Below, in pieces: positions 8,193-19,100 of a stretch of 64,000 bases of DNA (its first letter is position 1; every line of letters begins with the position of its first letter). Under the pieces are notes generated by a model that was given only the letters and a program-made list of their open reading frames with translations, was not told the DNA's origin and did no database searches. The DNA is from Burkholderia pyrrocinia (GTDB taxonomy: Bacteria > Pseudomonadota > Gammaproteobacteria > Burkholderiales > Burkholderiaceae), in assembly GCF_003330765.1 (NCBI RefSeq), contig NZ_CP024904.1:868001-932000 (forward strand), written 5' to 3'. The position numbers and the translations under genes were made by a program.

Positions 8193-9893
8193 CTATCGCA
8201 CGTGCTGCTGCAACGCGCGCAGCCAGTACGACACCGCCACCGCGCCGCCATCCGGCGTGCCGATCGCGCGCTCGCCGAGATAGCTCGCGCGTCCCGCGCG
8301 CGGCGTCATGCGCGCCGTTTCCTGTGCGCCATGCTCGGCCGCCTCGACGGCCGCCGCCCACGCGCTCGCGGGATCGCGATCATGGTCGAGCGCATGGTCG
8401 AACGTATCGGCGGCCGGCACCAGCGCATCGAGCATCGTCCGGTCGCCGGCATGGGCACCGCCCAGTTCGCTGATCGAATCCGCCGCCGCGCGGAACGCCG
8501 CTGCCCAGTCGCGCGCCGACGGCTCGGCGATATCGGCCAGCCGGCGCGACGCGCGCAGCAGCGCGGTCGCATAGAACGGTCCCGAACTGCCGGCGATCGC
8601 GCGGCGCAAGGCGGCGCCGAGCGCCGCGAGCGCACCCGCCGGCGTGCCGTACGCGGTTTCGGGCAGTTCGAGGATCGCCTGCGCGGCGCGCAGCATGCTT
8701 GCGCCGAGATCGCCGTCGCCGGCCGCCGCATCGAGGTCCGTCAGCGTCTGTTCGTGGTCGATCAGCGTCCGTGCGACCGCGTGCAGCGCCGGCTGCAGGC
8801 GTGCGGCCCACGCGCGGCCGGCCGCGTCGAGCGGCGGCAGCGCTGCGTCGCGCGAGTCGGCCGCGGCCACGCGGATTCGCTCATTCACGGCGCCGCCGCC
8901 CGGCCATGCGCGCGCCTGCGTCGGCGCGTCGAGCAGCGCCGCGCGTTCGTCGTTCAGCCGCAGCACCGAGATCGAGCAGCCGGGCATGTTCAGCGCCGAC
9001 AGGAACGTGCCGGCCCACGCACGCGTGACGACGATGCCGCGCCGGCTCAGGTTGTCGTACGCGGCGCGCAGCACGATCGCGAGTTCCATGTCCGGCGTCG
9101 CGCCGAGGCCGTTGACGAACAGCGCGACGCGTTCGCCGCTGTCGAGCACGAGATCGGCGACGATGCTCGACAGCAGCGTGTCGACCAGTGCGTCGGCCGG
9201 CAGCGGCGCGCGGCGTTCGACGCCTTTCTCGCCGTGGATGCCGAGGCCGAGCTCGATCTCGTGATCGGCGAGGCTGAAGCCCGACTTGTCGGCGCCCGGG
9301 ATCGTGCAGCCGTCGAGCGCGACGCCCATCGTGCCGAGTTCGGCCGCCGCGTCGCGCGCGATCGCGGCGACGCGGGCGAGCGGCAGCCCGCGCGCGGCGG
9401 CCGCGCCGGCGAGCTTGTGGATCAGCACGGTGCCGGCGATCCCGCGCCGCTGGCCGCGCTCGACGCGGCCGCGCAGCGACACGTCGTCGGCGACGATGAC
9501 CGTCTCGACCGGAATGCCTTCCGCCCGCGCAAGCTCGGCGGCGAGCCCGAAATTGAGCCGGTCGCCGGTGTAGTTCTTCACGATCAGGAGCGCGCCGTTG
9601 GGGCCGGCGCTCGCGCGGATCGCAGCGAGCACGGCGTCGGTGGACGGCGACGTGAAAACTTCGCCGCAGACGGCCGCGCTCAGCATCCCTTCGCCGACGT
9701 AGCCGCCGTGCGCGGGCTCGTGGCCGCTGCCGCCGCCGGAGAGGATCGCGACGGACCGCTGCGCCGGCTCGGGCAGCGGCTGGCGGACGAGCACGTGCTC
9801 GTCGCCGAGGATCGCGAGATGCGGCGATTGCCGCGCGATGCCTTCCAGCATTTCTCGCACGACATCGGACGGGCGGTTCACAAGCTTTTTCAC
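8193..9893 (-). CDS. Dihydroxyacetone kinase, ATP-dependent, fused DhaK-DhaL
   Basis: With a GTG start at 9893 the protein has 566 residues, the normal size of single-chain Dha kinases. The DhaK domain (about 1-330) has SGGGSGHEPAHGGYVG at 52-66 and the substrate-binding His in GLGIHGEKG, which falls at residue 220. The DhaL nucleotide domain (about 360-566) has the Mg-binding TDLDAAAGDGDLG at 385-397. It phosphorylates dihydroxyacetone (or a related ketose/aldehyde) with ATP, not PTS phosphate. The GTG was chosen because GTCAGGA precedes it and the first residues VKKLVNRP match family N-termini. No glycerol genes lie nearby; it is monocistronic. Confidence 0.88.
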   Translation of the reverse strand: MKKLVNRPSDVVREMLEGIARQSPHLAILGDEHVLVRQPLPEPAQRSVAILSGGGSGHEPAHGGYVGEGMLSAAVCGEVFTSPSTDAVLAAIRASAGPNGALLIVKNYTGDRLNFGLAAELARAEGIPVETVIVADDVSLRGRVERGQRRGIAGTVLIHKLAGAAAARGLPLARVAAIARDAAAELGTMGVALDGCTIPGADKSGFSLADHEIELGLGIHGEKGVERRAPLPADALVDTLLSSIVADLVLDSGERVALFVNGLGATPDMELAIVLRAAYDNLSRRGIVVTRAWAGTFLSALNMPGCSISVLRLNDERAALLDAPTQARAWPGGGAVNERIRVAAADSRDAALPPLDAAGRAWAARLQPALHAVARTLIDHEQTLTDLDAAAGDGDLGASMLRAAQAILELPETAYGTPAGALAALGAALRRAIAGSSGPFYATALLRASRRLADIAEPSARDWAAAFRAAADSISELGGAHAGDRTMLDALVPAADTFDHALDHDRDPASAWAAAVEAAEHGAQETARMTPRAGRASYLGERAIGTPDGGAVAVSYWLRALQQHVR

Positions 9894-10107
9894 GGCGACG
9901 ATTCCTGACGGGTGAACGGTGCTCGGTCGGGCCCGCACGGGCGCCGGACGGCTTTCGTGTTGCGGATGATCGTGCAGGCGCGCTGTCGCAGGCAGGGTCG
10001 GCATCGCCGGCCGCATGCGGCGACGGGCGCGCGCTTCGCGCCACGATACATCAGGTCGGGACGTCGTTGCACGGATCGCGGGCGCGATCGTGCCGTGCCG
10101 GAAGCGC

Positions 10108-11262
<1,155 letters not shown>

Positions 11263-11480
11263 GGCGGTGAACCGTTGGATGGCCGGACGGGGCGGACCGG
11301 TGCCGACGGGCGCCACGGTCCGGTTGCTGCGTGGTCAGCAAAGTGTTCAACGTTTCGCGGCGCGCGAAAAGCATCGATTTCTGATAACCAAAGCGCGATT
11401 GCTGCGCAGCGTGCAACGGTGCGGGAGAGCGGCGTGGGCGTGACGCTGAGGCAGCGGATTCGGCGTCATCGCGTGCGACG

Positions 11481-11502
11481 CGCTGCTGCCTGCGCAGCAG
11501 CG
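11481..11502. promoter_or_regulatory. Inverted repeat, candidate SfnR upstream activating site
   Basis: CGCTGCTG and CAGCAGCG form perfect 8-bp arms around CCTGCG. The centre lies about 180 bp upstream of the -24 element, a usual distance for an enhancer-binding site. The rest of the 479-bp divergent region between sfnR and msuE has no gene. Confidence 0.4.
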
Positions 11503-11670
11503 AATCAGCAGCGCCGCTTCATCCGGTTCATCGCGCGGCGGAATATCGATGTGATGCGTTCGCCGGAACGCTTGCCACAGCCGGTCATTTGGTGCGAGCG
11601 GCCCGCCCGGCGGGCGATTGAGAAAAAGCTTCGCGATGCAGATGATCCGGTCGTGACGCAGCGGAGCAAA

Positions 11671-11686
11671 TGGCACGCTCCTTGCT
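11671..11686 (+). promoter_or_regulatory. Sigma-54 (-24/-12) promoter of msuE-sfnG
   Basis: TGGCACGCTCCTTGCT matches the consensus TGGCACG-N4-TTGCW completely, with the invariant GG and GC separated by 10 bases. It faces msuE, 55 bp from its start codon, and sits beside a sigma-54 activator gene. Confidence 0.88.
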
Positions 11687-11741
11687 GATCCGAAACGGTA
11701 TCGCCGCGGCAACGCGCGGCTCGACAACGGGAACGCATCGC

Positions 11742-12302
11742 ATGAGCAACACCCTCAACGTGGTCGCAATATCGGGCGGCCTGCAGCGGCCGTCGCGCAC
11801 GCTGGCGCTGACCGGCGCGATCGTCGCGGCGCTCGGCGCCGCGGTGCCGATCGACACGCGGCTGATCGAACTCGGTGAAATCGGCAGCCGGCTGGCCGGC
11901 GCGCTGACGCGCGCGCAGGTGCCGGCCGACCTCGAAGCGCTGATCCGCGCGATCGAGACGGCCGATGCGCTCGTCGTCGCGAGCCCCGTGTATCGCGCGT
12001 CGTACACGGGCCTCTTCAAGCACCTGTTCGACCTCGTGCATCACGACGCGCTGGTCGATGTGCCCGTGCTGCTCGCGGCTACGGGCGGCAGCGAGCGTCA
12101 TGCACTCGTGATCGACCATCAGCTCCGCCCGCTGTTCAGCTTCTTCCACGCGCGCACGCTGCCGGTCGGCGTGTACGCATCCGAAAGCGATTTCGACCGC
12201 TACGAGATCGCGAGCCCGGCGCTGCGTGCGCGCATCGCGCTCGCCGTCGACCGCGCGGCGCCGCAACTGCGCGCGCGTGCACTTCCCGCCGCGGCCGCGT
12301 AG
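11742..12302 (+). CDS. msuE: NAD(P)H-dependent FMN reductase MsuE/SfnE type
   Basis: The 186-residue flavodoxin-like protein has the flavin-phosphate loop SGGLQRPSRTLAL near residue 12 and SPVYRASYTGLFKHLFD near 78. Members of the SsuE/MsuE group supply reduced FMN to two-component monooxygenases. Its partner is the downstream SfnG, 36 bp away in the same transcription unit. The open frame extends upstream to 11670 but that part overlaps the sigma-54 promoter, so ATG at 11742 is the start. In this setting it supports oxygenolytic desulfurisation of dimethyl sulfone or methanesulfinate-type compounds in the cytoplasm. Confidence 0.85.
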   Translation: MSNTLNVVAISGGLQRPSRTLALTGAIVAALGAAVPIDTRLIELGEIGSRLAGALTRAQVPADLEALIRAIETADALVVASPVYRASYTGLFKHLFDLVHHDALVDVPVLLAATGGSERHALVIDHQLRPLFSFFHARTLPVGVYASESDFDRYEIASPALRARIALAVDRAAPQLRARALPAAAA

Positions 12303-12338
12303 GCCGTCACCGCTTTTCCCCACGACCAGGACACACTC

Positions 12339-13442
12339 ATGAGCCTTACCGACCCTTCCGCCGACGGCGTCAAGTTCGCCTACTGGGTGCCGAACGTCAG
12401 CGGCGGCCTCGTCGTCAGTACGATCGAGCAGCGTACCGACTGGAGCCTCGAATACAACCAGCAGCTCGCGCGCACGGCCGAGGCGGCCGGCTTCGACTAC
12501 GCGCTGAGCCAGATCCGCTTCACGGCCGGCTACGGCGCCGAATACCAGCATGAGTCGGTGTCGTTCAGCCAGGCGCTGCTGCATGCGACGACGAAGCTCA
12601 AGGTGCTCGCCGCGATCCTGCCGGGGCCGTGGCATCCGGCCGTGGTCGCGAAGCAGCTCGCGACGATCGACCATATTTCGAACGGGCGCATCGCGATCAA
12701 CGTGGTGAGCGGCTGGTTCAAGGGCGAATTCACCGCGATCGGCGAGCCGTGGCTCGAGCACGACGAACGCTATCGGCGCTCGAAGGAATTCATCCAGGCG
12801 CTGAAGGGCATCTGGACGCAGGACAACTTCACGTTCAAGGGCGACTTCTACCGCTTCAACGACTACACGCTGAGCCCGAAGCCGGTGCAGAAACCGCATC
12901 CGGAAATCTTCCAGGGCGGCAGCTCGCGCGCGGCACGCGACAACGCGGCGAGCGTGTCGGACTGGTATTTCACGAACGGCAATACACAGGAGAACCTGAA
13001 GGCGCAGATCGACGACATCCGCGCGAAAGCGGCCGCGAACAACCATCGCGTGCGCATCGGCGTCAACGCGTTCGTGATCGCGCGCGACACCGAGGAAGAG
13101 GCGCGGGCGGTGCTCGACGACATCATCCGGCACGCGCACGTCGAGGCCGTGCATGCGTTCGGCGATGCGGTGAAAGAGGCCGGCAGCGCGTCGCCGGAAC
13201 GCGAGGGCAACTGGGCGAAATCGACGTTCGAGGATCTGGTGCAGTACAACGACGGCTTCCGCACGAACCTGATCGGCACGCCGCAACAGATTGCCGAGCG
13301 GATCGTCGCGCTGAAGGCGATCGGCGTCGATCTCGTGCTGGCCGGGTTCCTGCATTTCATCGAGGAGGTCGAGTATTTCGGCCAGCGCGTGCTGCCGCTC
13401 GTGCGCGAACTCGAGGCGCAGCGGCAGGCGGTGGCCGCGTGA
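12339..13442 (+). CDS. sfnG: FMNH2-dependent dimethyl sulfone monooxygenase SfnG
   Basis: A 367-residue bacterial-luciferase-like TIM-barrel flavoprotein. The N-terminus (FAYWVPNVSGGLVVSTIEQR) and the RIAINVVSGWFKGEF block are typical of SfnG and alkanesulfonate monooxygenase relatives. SfnG converts dimethyl sulfone to methanesulfinate using FMNH2 and O2, with the reduced flavin coming from the MsuE-type reductase just upstream. The last gene of the sigma-54-driven unit; the ATG at 12339 follows CCAGGACAC. No methanesulfonate monooxygenase gene (msuD) is adjacent, so the later steps must be encoded elsewhere. Confidence 0.9.
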   Translation: MSLTDPSADGVKFAYWVPNVSGGLVVSTIEQRTDWSLEYNQQLARTAEAAGFDYALSQIRFTAGYGAEYQHESVSFSQALLHATTKLKVLAAILPGPWHPAVVAKQLATIDHISNGRIAINVVSGWFKGEFTAIGEPWLEHDERYRRSKEFIQALKGIWTQDNFTFKGDFYRFNDYTLSPKPVQKPHPEIFQGGSSRAARDNAASVSDWYFTNGNTQENLKAQIDDIRAKAAANNHRVRIGVNAFVIARDTEEEARAVLDDIIRHAHVEAVHAFGDAVKEAGSASPEREGNWAKSTFEDLVQYNDGFRTNLIGTPQQIAERIVALKAIGVDLVLAGFLHFIEEVEYFGQRVLPLVRELEAQRQAVAA

Positions 13443-13496
13443 TGCGTGCCGGTTGGGGCGCAGCGTGCGATTGCGTGAGCGCGCGCCGCGCGAGAC

Positions 13497-14144
13497 TCAC
13501 GCTACGCCCGCCAGCTTCGATGCATCGACAACCATCTGCACGCCGAGGCTGCCGAGGATAAGGCCCATCGCCCAGCGCTGCGCGAGCAGCAGCGTCGGGC
13601 GCCCGTGCAGGAACTTCGCGATGCTGCTCGAGCAGATCGCCACCAGCCCGTTTGCCGACGCGAACGCGGCGATCAGCAGCGAACCGAGAAACAGCGATTG
13701 CCCGAGCACGCTGCCGTTCCGGTAGTCGATGAACTGCGGCAGCAGCGACAGGAACAGCATCGCGAGCTTCGGGTTCAGCACGCTGGTCGTCGCGCCCATC
13801 GCGAGCAGGCGCAGCGGCTGTTCGCTCGGCAGTGCCTGCACCTCGAACGGCGAGCGCCCGCCCGGCCTGACCGCCTGCCATGCCAGGTACAGCAGGTAGG
13901 CCGCGCCTACCGCGCCCAGCACGCTGCCCGCATAGGGCACGCTCATGAACAGCGTCGTGATGCCGAACGCCGCGCCGAACATGTAGAACAGGTAACCGAT
14001 CATCACGCCGGCCAGCGAAATGAGCCCGGCCGTGCGTCCTTGCGCGATCGAGCGCGACATCACGTAGACCATGTTCGGCCCCGGCGTGACCGCGAGCATG
14101 CCGCCGATGACGAGAAATCCGTAGAGCGATCCGGACGTATGCAT
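13497..14144 (-). CDS. LysE/RhtB-family amino-acid exporter
   Basis: A 215-residue membrane protein with about six hydrophobic segments. It has the family N-terminus GFLVIGGMLAVTPGPNMVYVMSRSIAQGR and the second motif TSVLNPKLAMLFLSLLPQF. These proteins export amino acids such as homoserine, threonine or lysine from the cytoplasm. The ATG at 14144 has GCAGGAAGCG upstream; the frame continues further upstream but that sequence overlaps the divergent LysR gene. The adjacent divergent LysR gene is the likely regulator. The substrate is not predictable from sequence. Confidence 0.88.
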   Translation of the reverse strand: MHTSGSLYGFLVIGGMLAVTPGPNMVYVMSRSIAQGRTAGLISLAGVMIGYLFYMFGAAFGITTLFMSVPYAGSVLGAVGAAYLLYLAWQAVRPGGRSPFEVQALPSEQPLRLLAMGATTSVLNPKLAMLFLSLLPQFIDYRNGSVLGQSLFLGSLLIAAFASANGLVAICSSSIAKFLHGRPTLLLAQRWAMGLILGSLGVQMVVDASKLAGVA

Positions 14145-14232
14145 GTTTTCCGCTTCCTGCAACGAGTGCTGACCGGATTCATTGTCCGACCGTGGAGGGG
14201 AACAGTAAAACGGGATAAACTGAATCGATTGA

Positions 14233-14245
14233 TCAGATTTTCTGA
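14233..14245. promoter_or_regulatory. T-N11-A LysR-type box between exporter and regulator
   Basis: TCAGA-TTT-TCTGA is a perfect dyad of the T-N11-A form, ending 5 bp before the start codon of the LysR gene in the 106-bp divergent region. Its position suits autorepression by the regulator. Confidence 0.5.
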
Positions 14246-14250
14246 ATGAA

Positions 14251-15102
14251 ATGAAAAAGCTCGACCTCGATGTGCTGGCGATGGTGGTGGCCGTGGCGGA
14301 ATCCGGATCGTTCGCGCAGGGCGCGCAGGCCGTGCACCGGTCGCCGTCGGCGGTGAGCATGCAGATCAAGGCGCTGGAGGACGCGCTCGGCAAGCCGCTC
14401 TTCATCCGCGACACGCGCAACGTGACGGCCACCGACGACGGCACGATGCTCGCCGAATACGGCCGCCGGATGCTGGCGATGCGCGACGAGGCCTGGGCGT
14501 CGGTCGTGCGCCCGGAAATCCGCGGCCGCGTGACGATCGGCGTGCCCGACGATTACATTTCGTCGCTGTTGCCGCAGGTGCTCGGCAAATTCGCCGCGAT
14601 GCATCCGCGCGTGGAAGTGCGGGTGATCGGCCAGCCGAGCAGCGCGCTCGTGCCGATGCTGAAGGACAACACGGTCGATCTCGCCTGTCTCACGCGGATC
14701 AAGGGCGTGACCGGCGAACTGATCCGGCTCGAACCGCTTGTCTGGACCGGGTCGCCGAAACGGAACGTGTGGGAAGAGCGGCCGCTGCCGGTGGCCTTTT
14801 TCACGCACGGCGGCAGCATGGCGCGCGATCATGCGATCAAGGCGCTGAACCGGCAGAACATCCCGTTCCGGATGTCGTACGAAAGCCCGAGCTTCCTCGG
14901 GCTGCTCAGCATGGTGGAGGCCGGGCTCGCCGTCGCGCCGCTGGCGCGCTGCTGCATTCCCGAGCACCTCGTCCAGCTTTCCGAGAGTCACGGGCTGCCG
15001 TCGCTGGGTGAACTCGAGGTCGTACTCGCGCGCAGCGCGCAGTCCGCGCGTGCGCCGTGCGACTACCTCGCCGAGCAGATTCTCGACGAATGGCGCGCGT
15101 GA
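14251..15102 (+). CDS. LysR-family regulator divergent from the LysE exporter
   Basis: The 283-residue protein starts MKKLDLDVLAMVVAVAESGSFAQ and has an N-terminal winged HTH (AVSMQIKALEDALGKPLFIRD) joined to a periplasmic-binding-like effector domain starting at RGRVTIGVPDDY. It is somewhat shorter than the usual 300 residues. The divergent arrangement with the exporter, and a T-N11-A dyad immediately upstream, indicate that it controls the exporter and itself, probably in response to the exported amino acid. The effector is unknown. Confidence 0.87.
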   Translation: MKKLDLDVLAMVVAVAESGSFAQGAQAVHRSPSAVSMQIKALEDALGKPLFIRDTRNVTATDDGTMLAEYGRRMLAMRDEAWASVVRPEIRGRVTIGVPDDYISSLLPQVLGKFAAMHPRVEVRVIGQPSSALVPMLKDNTVDLACLTRIKGVTGELIRLEPLVWTGSPKRNVWEERPLPVAFFTHGGSMARDHAIKALNRQNIPFRMSYESPSFLGLLSMVEAGLAVAPLARCCIPEHLVQLSESHGLPSLGELEVVLARSAQSARAPCDYLAEQILDEWRA

Positions 15103-15124
15103 CCGGCACGTTGCCGGCGGCGTG

Positions 15125-16012
15125 TCAGCACGATTTCAGCAACCATTCGCGGAACGCGACGAGCGACGGCAGCGTTTCGTTCCCCGGCGGGTAGACGAGG
15201 TAGTAGCTGCGCTGGCTGGTAATCGCGTCGCCGATCGACACGAGTTCCTTGCGGCTCAGTTCGTCCTCCACCAGCACCTTCGGCACCAGCCCGATCCCCA
15301 TCCCGGCCCGGACGGCCTGGATCAGATGCGACGTCAGCTCGAAGCTCGGGCCGACGCGCATCTGGCGATGGTCGAGCCGATAGTGCGAGAACCATTCGGC
15401 CCACGCCTGCTGGTTGCTCGTCACGCCCAGCAGCGTCTGCTTCGCGGCCCAGGCCGGCGTGTGCGCGCCAGCCTTGCGGTTGCCGCCATCGGGGCTCGCG
15501 ATCGCGATCAGGAACTCGTTGTACAGCCGATGCGCATGCAGGCCGGGCCAGTCGCCCACGCCGACGGTAATGGCCGCGTCGAGGTCGTCGTTGAGGAAAT
15601 CGATCGCGCCGATCCGCGAATGAAGGTGCACGGTCACGCCCGGATGCGCGGCGTAGAAGTCGTGCAGGTGCGGCAGCAGCCATTTCGAGCCGAACGTCGG
15701 CAAGGTCGCGAGCCGCAGCGTGCCGGCGCCCGCCTGGTGGGACATCGCCTGCAGCGTCGCGCCGCGGATGCGGCCCAGTGCGCCGCTCAGCTCGACGAAG
15801 TAGCGGCGTCCGACTTCCGTCAGCTTCACGGAGCGGCCCTCGCGCCGGAACAGCGACACGCCGAGCTGATCCTCGAGCGTCTGGACCTGCCGGCTGATCG
15901 CGCTCTGGCTCAGCGACAGCTCCTCGGCCGCGCGCGTGTAGCTTTCGTGCCGCGCGGCTGCCTCGAACACGAGCAGCAGCGACATGGACGGGGTGAGGCG
16001 ACGGTAATTCAT
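15125..16012 (-). CDS. LysR-family regulator (GcvA-like) divergent from ydiJ-type gene
   Basis: A 295-residue LysR protein: MNYRRLTPSMSLLLVFEAAARHESYTRAAEEL is the GcvA-type N-terminus, and the effector domain contains GSKWLLPHLHDFYAAHPG and GVGDWPGLHAHRLYNE, both common in the GcvA subgroup. The start codon at 16012 faces the FAD/Fe-S dehydrogenase gene 153 bp away, which is its most likely target. The minus-strand frame remains open far upstream (to 19078) only because it shadows that dehydrogenase gene. Confidence 0.87.
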   Translation of the reverse strand: MNYRRLTPSMSLLLVFEAAARHESYTRAAEELSLSQSAISRQVQTLEDQLGVSLFRREGRSVKLTEVGRRYFVELSGALGRIRGATLQAMSHQAGAGTLRLATLPTFGSKWLLPHLHDFYAAHPGVTVHLHSRIGAIDFLNDDLDAAITVGVGDWPGLHAHRLYNEFLIAIASPDGGNRKAGAHTPAWAAKQTLLGVTSNQQAWAEWFSHYRLDHRQMRVGPSFELTSHLIQAVRAGMGIGLVPKVLVEDELSRKELVSIGDAITSQRSYYLVYPPGNETLPSLVAFREWLLKSC

Positions 16013-16165
16013 GAGTTTTATGCAAGCTTTTCCGGGGGAGAATTCGTTTGTTTCTCGCGTAGATTCGCAAGATACTGGATTTCCGGGTTGCGTGGAACCT
16101 TGCTCAAAGCTCATGTTTTTGACCGAGGCAGCGCCCCGATTCCGTTCACCTCGCGCCTTTGCCCC

Positions 16166-19100
16166 ATGTCCATCGCTCCGTTGCCCCGTCCCGCCAGCCC
16201 GCCCGCGAACGCGTACCGCGACTTTCTCGCCGCGTTGCAGGCCGCCGGATTCGCCGGGGAAATCCGCGCGGACCATGCGAACCGGACGGTCCAGTCCACC
16301 GACAATTCGATCTACCAGCGCCTGCCGCAAGCGGTGATCTGCCCCGCCCATGCCGACGACGTCCGGCTGCTGGCCCGGCTGCTCGCCGAGCCCGCGCATC
16401 GCGACGTCGCGGTGGCCGCGCGCGGCGGCGGCACCGGCACCAACGGGCAGTCGCTGACCGACGGCGTGGTCGTCGACTTGTCGCGGAACATGAACCGGAT
16501 CCTGGAAATCAACGTCGAGCAGCGCTGGGCGCGGGTGCAGGCGGGCGTCGTCAAGGATCAGCTCAATGCCGCGCTGAAGCCGCACGGGCTGTTTTTCGCG
16601 CCGGAGCTGTCGACGTCGAACCGCGCGACCGTCGGCGGGATGATCAACACCGACGCGAGCGGGCAGGGCAGCTGCACGTACGGCAAGACGCGCGATCACG
16701 TGCTCGAGCTGGATTTCGTGCTGATGGGCGGCGAGCAGCTGCACAGCGACGCGCTCGCGGACGACGAGCTGGCGCGCCGCTGTGCGCGACAGGACCGCAT
16801 CGGCAAGGTCTACCGCACCGCACGGCGCATCAGCGACGACAAGGCGGCGCTGATCGAAGCGAAGTTTCCGAAGCTCAACCGCTGCCTGACCGGCTATGAC
16901 CTCGCGCACCTGCGCGAACCCGACGGCCGCTTCAACCTGAACAGCGTGCTGTGCGGCGCTGAAGGCTCGCTCGGCTTCGTCGTCGAAGCGAAGCTCAACG
17001 TGCTGCCGATCCCGAAGTATTCGGTGCTGGTCAACGTGCGTTACGCCGGCTTCATGGACGCGCTGCGCGACGCGCGCGCGCTGATCGAGCACAAGCCGCT
17101 GTCGATCGAGACGGTCGACTCGAAGGTGCTGATGCTGGCGATAAAGGACTTCGTGTGGAGCAGCGTGGCCGAGTATTTTCCGCAGGATGACCCGCGCCCG
17201 ACGCTCGGCATCAACCTGATCGAATTCAGCGGCGACGACGCGGATGACGTCGACGCGCGCGTACGCGCCTTCGTCGACCATCTGCGCACCGATACGAGCG
17301 TGGAGCGGCTGGGCCATACGCTCGCGGCCGGCGACGATGCGGTGAAGCGCGTGTATGCGATGCGCAAGCGCGCGGTCGGCCTGCTCGGCAACGTGCAGGG
17401 CGAGGCGCGTCCGCAACCGTTCGTCGAGGACACCGCGGTGCCGCCCGAGAACCTGGCTGCGTACATCGCCGAATTCCGCGCGCTGCTCGATAGCCACGGG
17501 TTGCAGTACGGGATGTTCGGCCATGTCGACGCGGGCGTGCTGCATGTGCGCCCGGCGCTCGACATGAAGGACCCGCGGCAGGCCGCGCTGGTGCGGCCCG
17601 TGTCGGACGCGGTGGCCGAGCTCACGCAGCGTCATGGCGGCCTGCTGTGGGGCGAGCACGGCAAGGGCGTGCGCTCCGAATATGCGCCGGCGTTTTTCGG
17701 CGAGCTGTATCCGTCGCTGCAGCAACTGAAGGCGGCGTTCGATCCGCACAACCAGTTCAACCCGGGCAAGATCGCGACGCCGCCGGACCACACGATGCGG
17801 CTGCTGAAGATCGACGAAGTGCCGACGCGCGGCGACCACGACCGGCAGATCGACGAGCGCGTGTGGCAGAGCTACGGCACCGCGATGCACTGCAACGGCA
17901 ACGGCGCGTGCTACAACTTCGATCCGGACGACGCGATGTGCCCGTCGTGGAAGGCGACGCGCGAGCGCGTGCACTCGCCGAAGGGGCGTGCTTCGCTGAT
18001 GCGCGAATGGTTGCGCCTGCAAGGGCAGGCCGGCGTCGACGTGGTAGCGGCGGCGCGTGCGCGGCAGCCGTTCCTGCGCGGTCTGGCTGCCCGCTGGCGC
18101 AACAGCCGCGCCGCGCGCGACGGCGAGGCCGACTTCTCGCACGAGGTGTACGACGCGATGGCCGGGTGCCTCGCCTGCAAGTCGTGCGCGGGGCAGTGCC
18201 CGGTCAAGGTCAACGTGCCCGAGTTTCGTTCGCGCTTTCTCGAGCTGTATCACCAGCGCTATCTGCGGCCGCTGCGCGACTACCTGATCGGCTCGCTCGA
18301 ATTCACGATGCCGTGGATGGCGCGGGTGTCCGCGCTGTACAACGGGCTGATGCGAGCGGAATGGGTGCGCACGCTGCTGGAGCGGCAGGTTGGCATGGTC
18401 GACAGCCCGCTGCTGAGCCGCTTCGATCTCGCGGCCGTCATCCGGCAATGGCGCGTGAAGCCGGCCGAGCCGCACGCACTCGCGGCGCTGAGCGACGCGC
18501 AACGCGCGCGCAGCGTTGTCATCGTGCAGGACACGTTCACGCGCTATTTCGATACCGAGCAACTGGCGACGCTGATCGAGCTGGCGGCGCGCCTGGGTTT
18601 TCAGGTGTGGCTCGCACCGCTCGCGCCGAACGGCAAGGCGCTGCACGTGCAGGGCTTCCTTCAGGCGTTCGAGAAGGCGGCGATCCGCAATGCCGGGCAA
18701 CTGGCCGCGCTGGCGCGCTCGGGCGTCGCGCTGGTCGGCCTCGACCCGGCGATGACGCTCACGTATCGGCAGGAATACCTGAAGGTGACGGGGCTCGCCG
18801 ACGTGCCGGAGGTTGCGCTGCCGCAGGAATGGCTGCTGCAGACGCTGCCGGAAGCCGGCGCGGGCGGGGTGTCCGGTGCATACCGGTTGCTGCCGCACTG
18901 TACCGAGAAGACCAATGCGCCCGACAGCGGCAAGCAATGGGCGCAGGTGTTCGCGCGGCGCGGGCTGCGCTTGCAGGTTCAGGCAACCGGGTGCTGCGGG
19001 ATGTCCGGCACCTATGGGCACGAGGCGCGCAATCTCGAGACGTCGAAGACGATCTATTCGCAGTCCTGGGCGACGCATGTCGATGCGCCGAGCGATGAAG

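Noticed and set aside
8070..9908. Plus-strand frame of 612 codons opposite the Dha kinase
   Set aside because: Arg-rich shadow; the minus strand has the DhaK His and the DhaL Asp motifs.
16013..19078. Minus-strand frame that stays open for over 1000 codons upstream of the LysR gene
   Set aside because: It lies opposite the ydiJ-type gene, whose protein has all expected motifs. Its translation is Arg/His/Gln-rich with no domain, typical of an antisense shadow in high-GC DNA.
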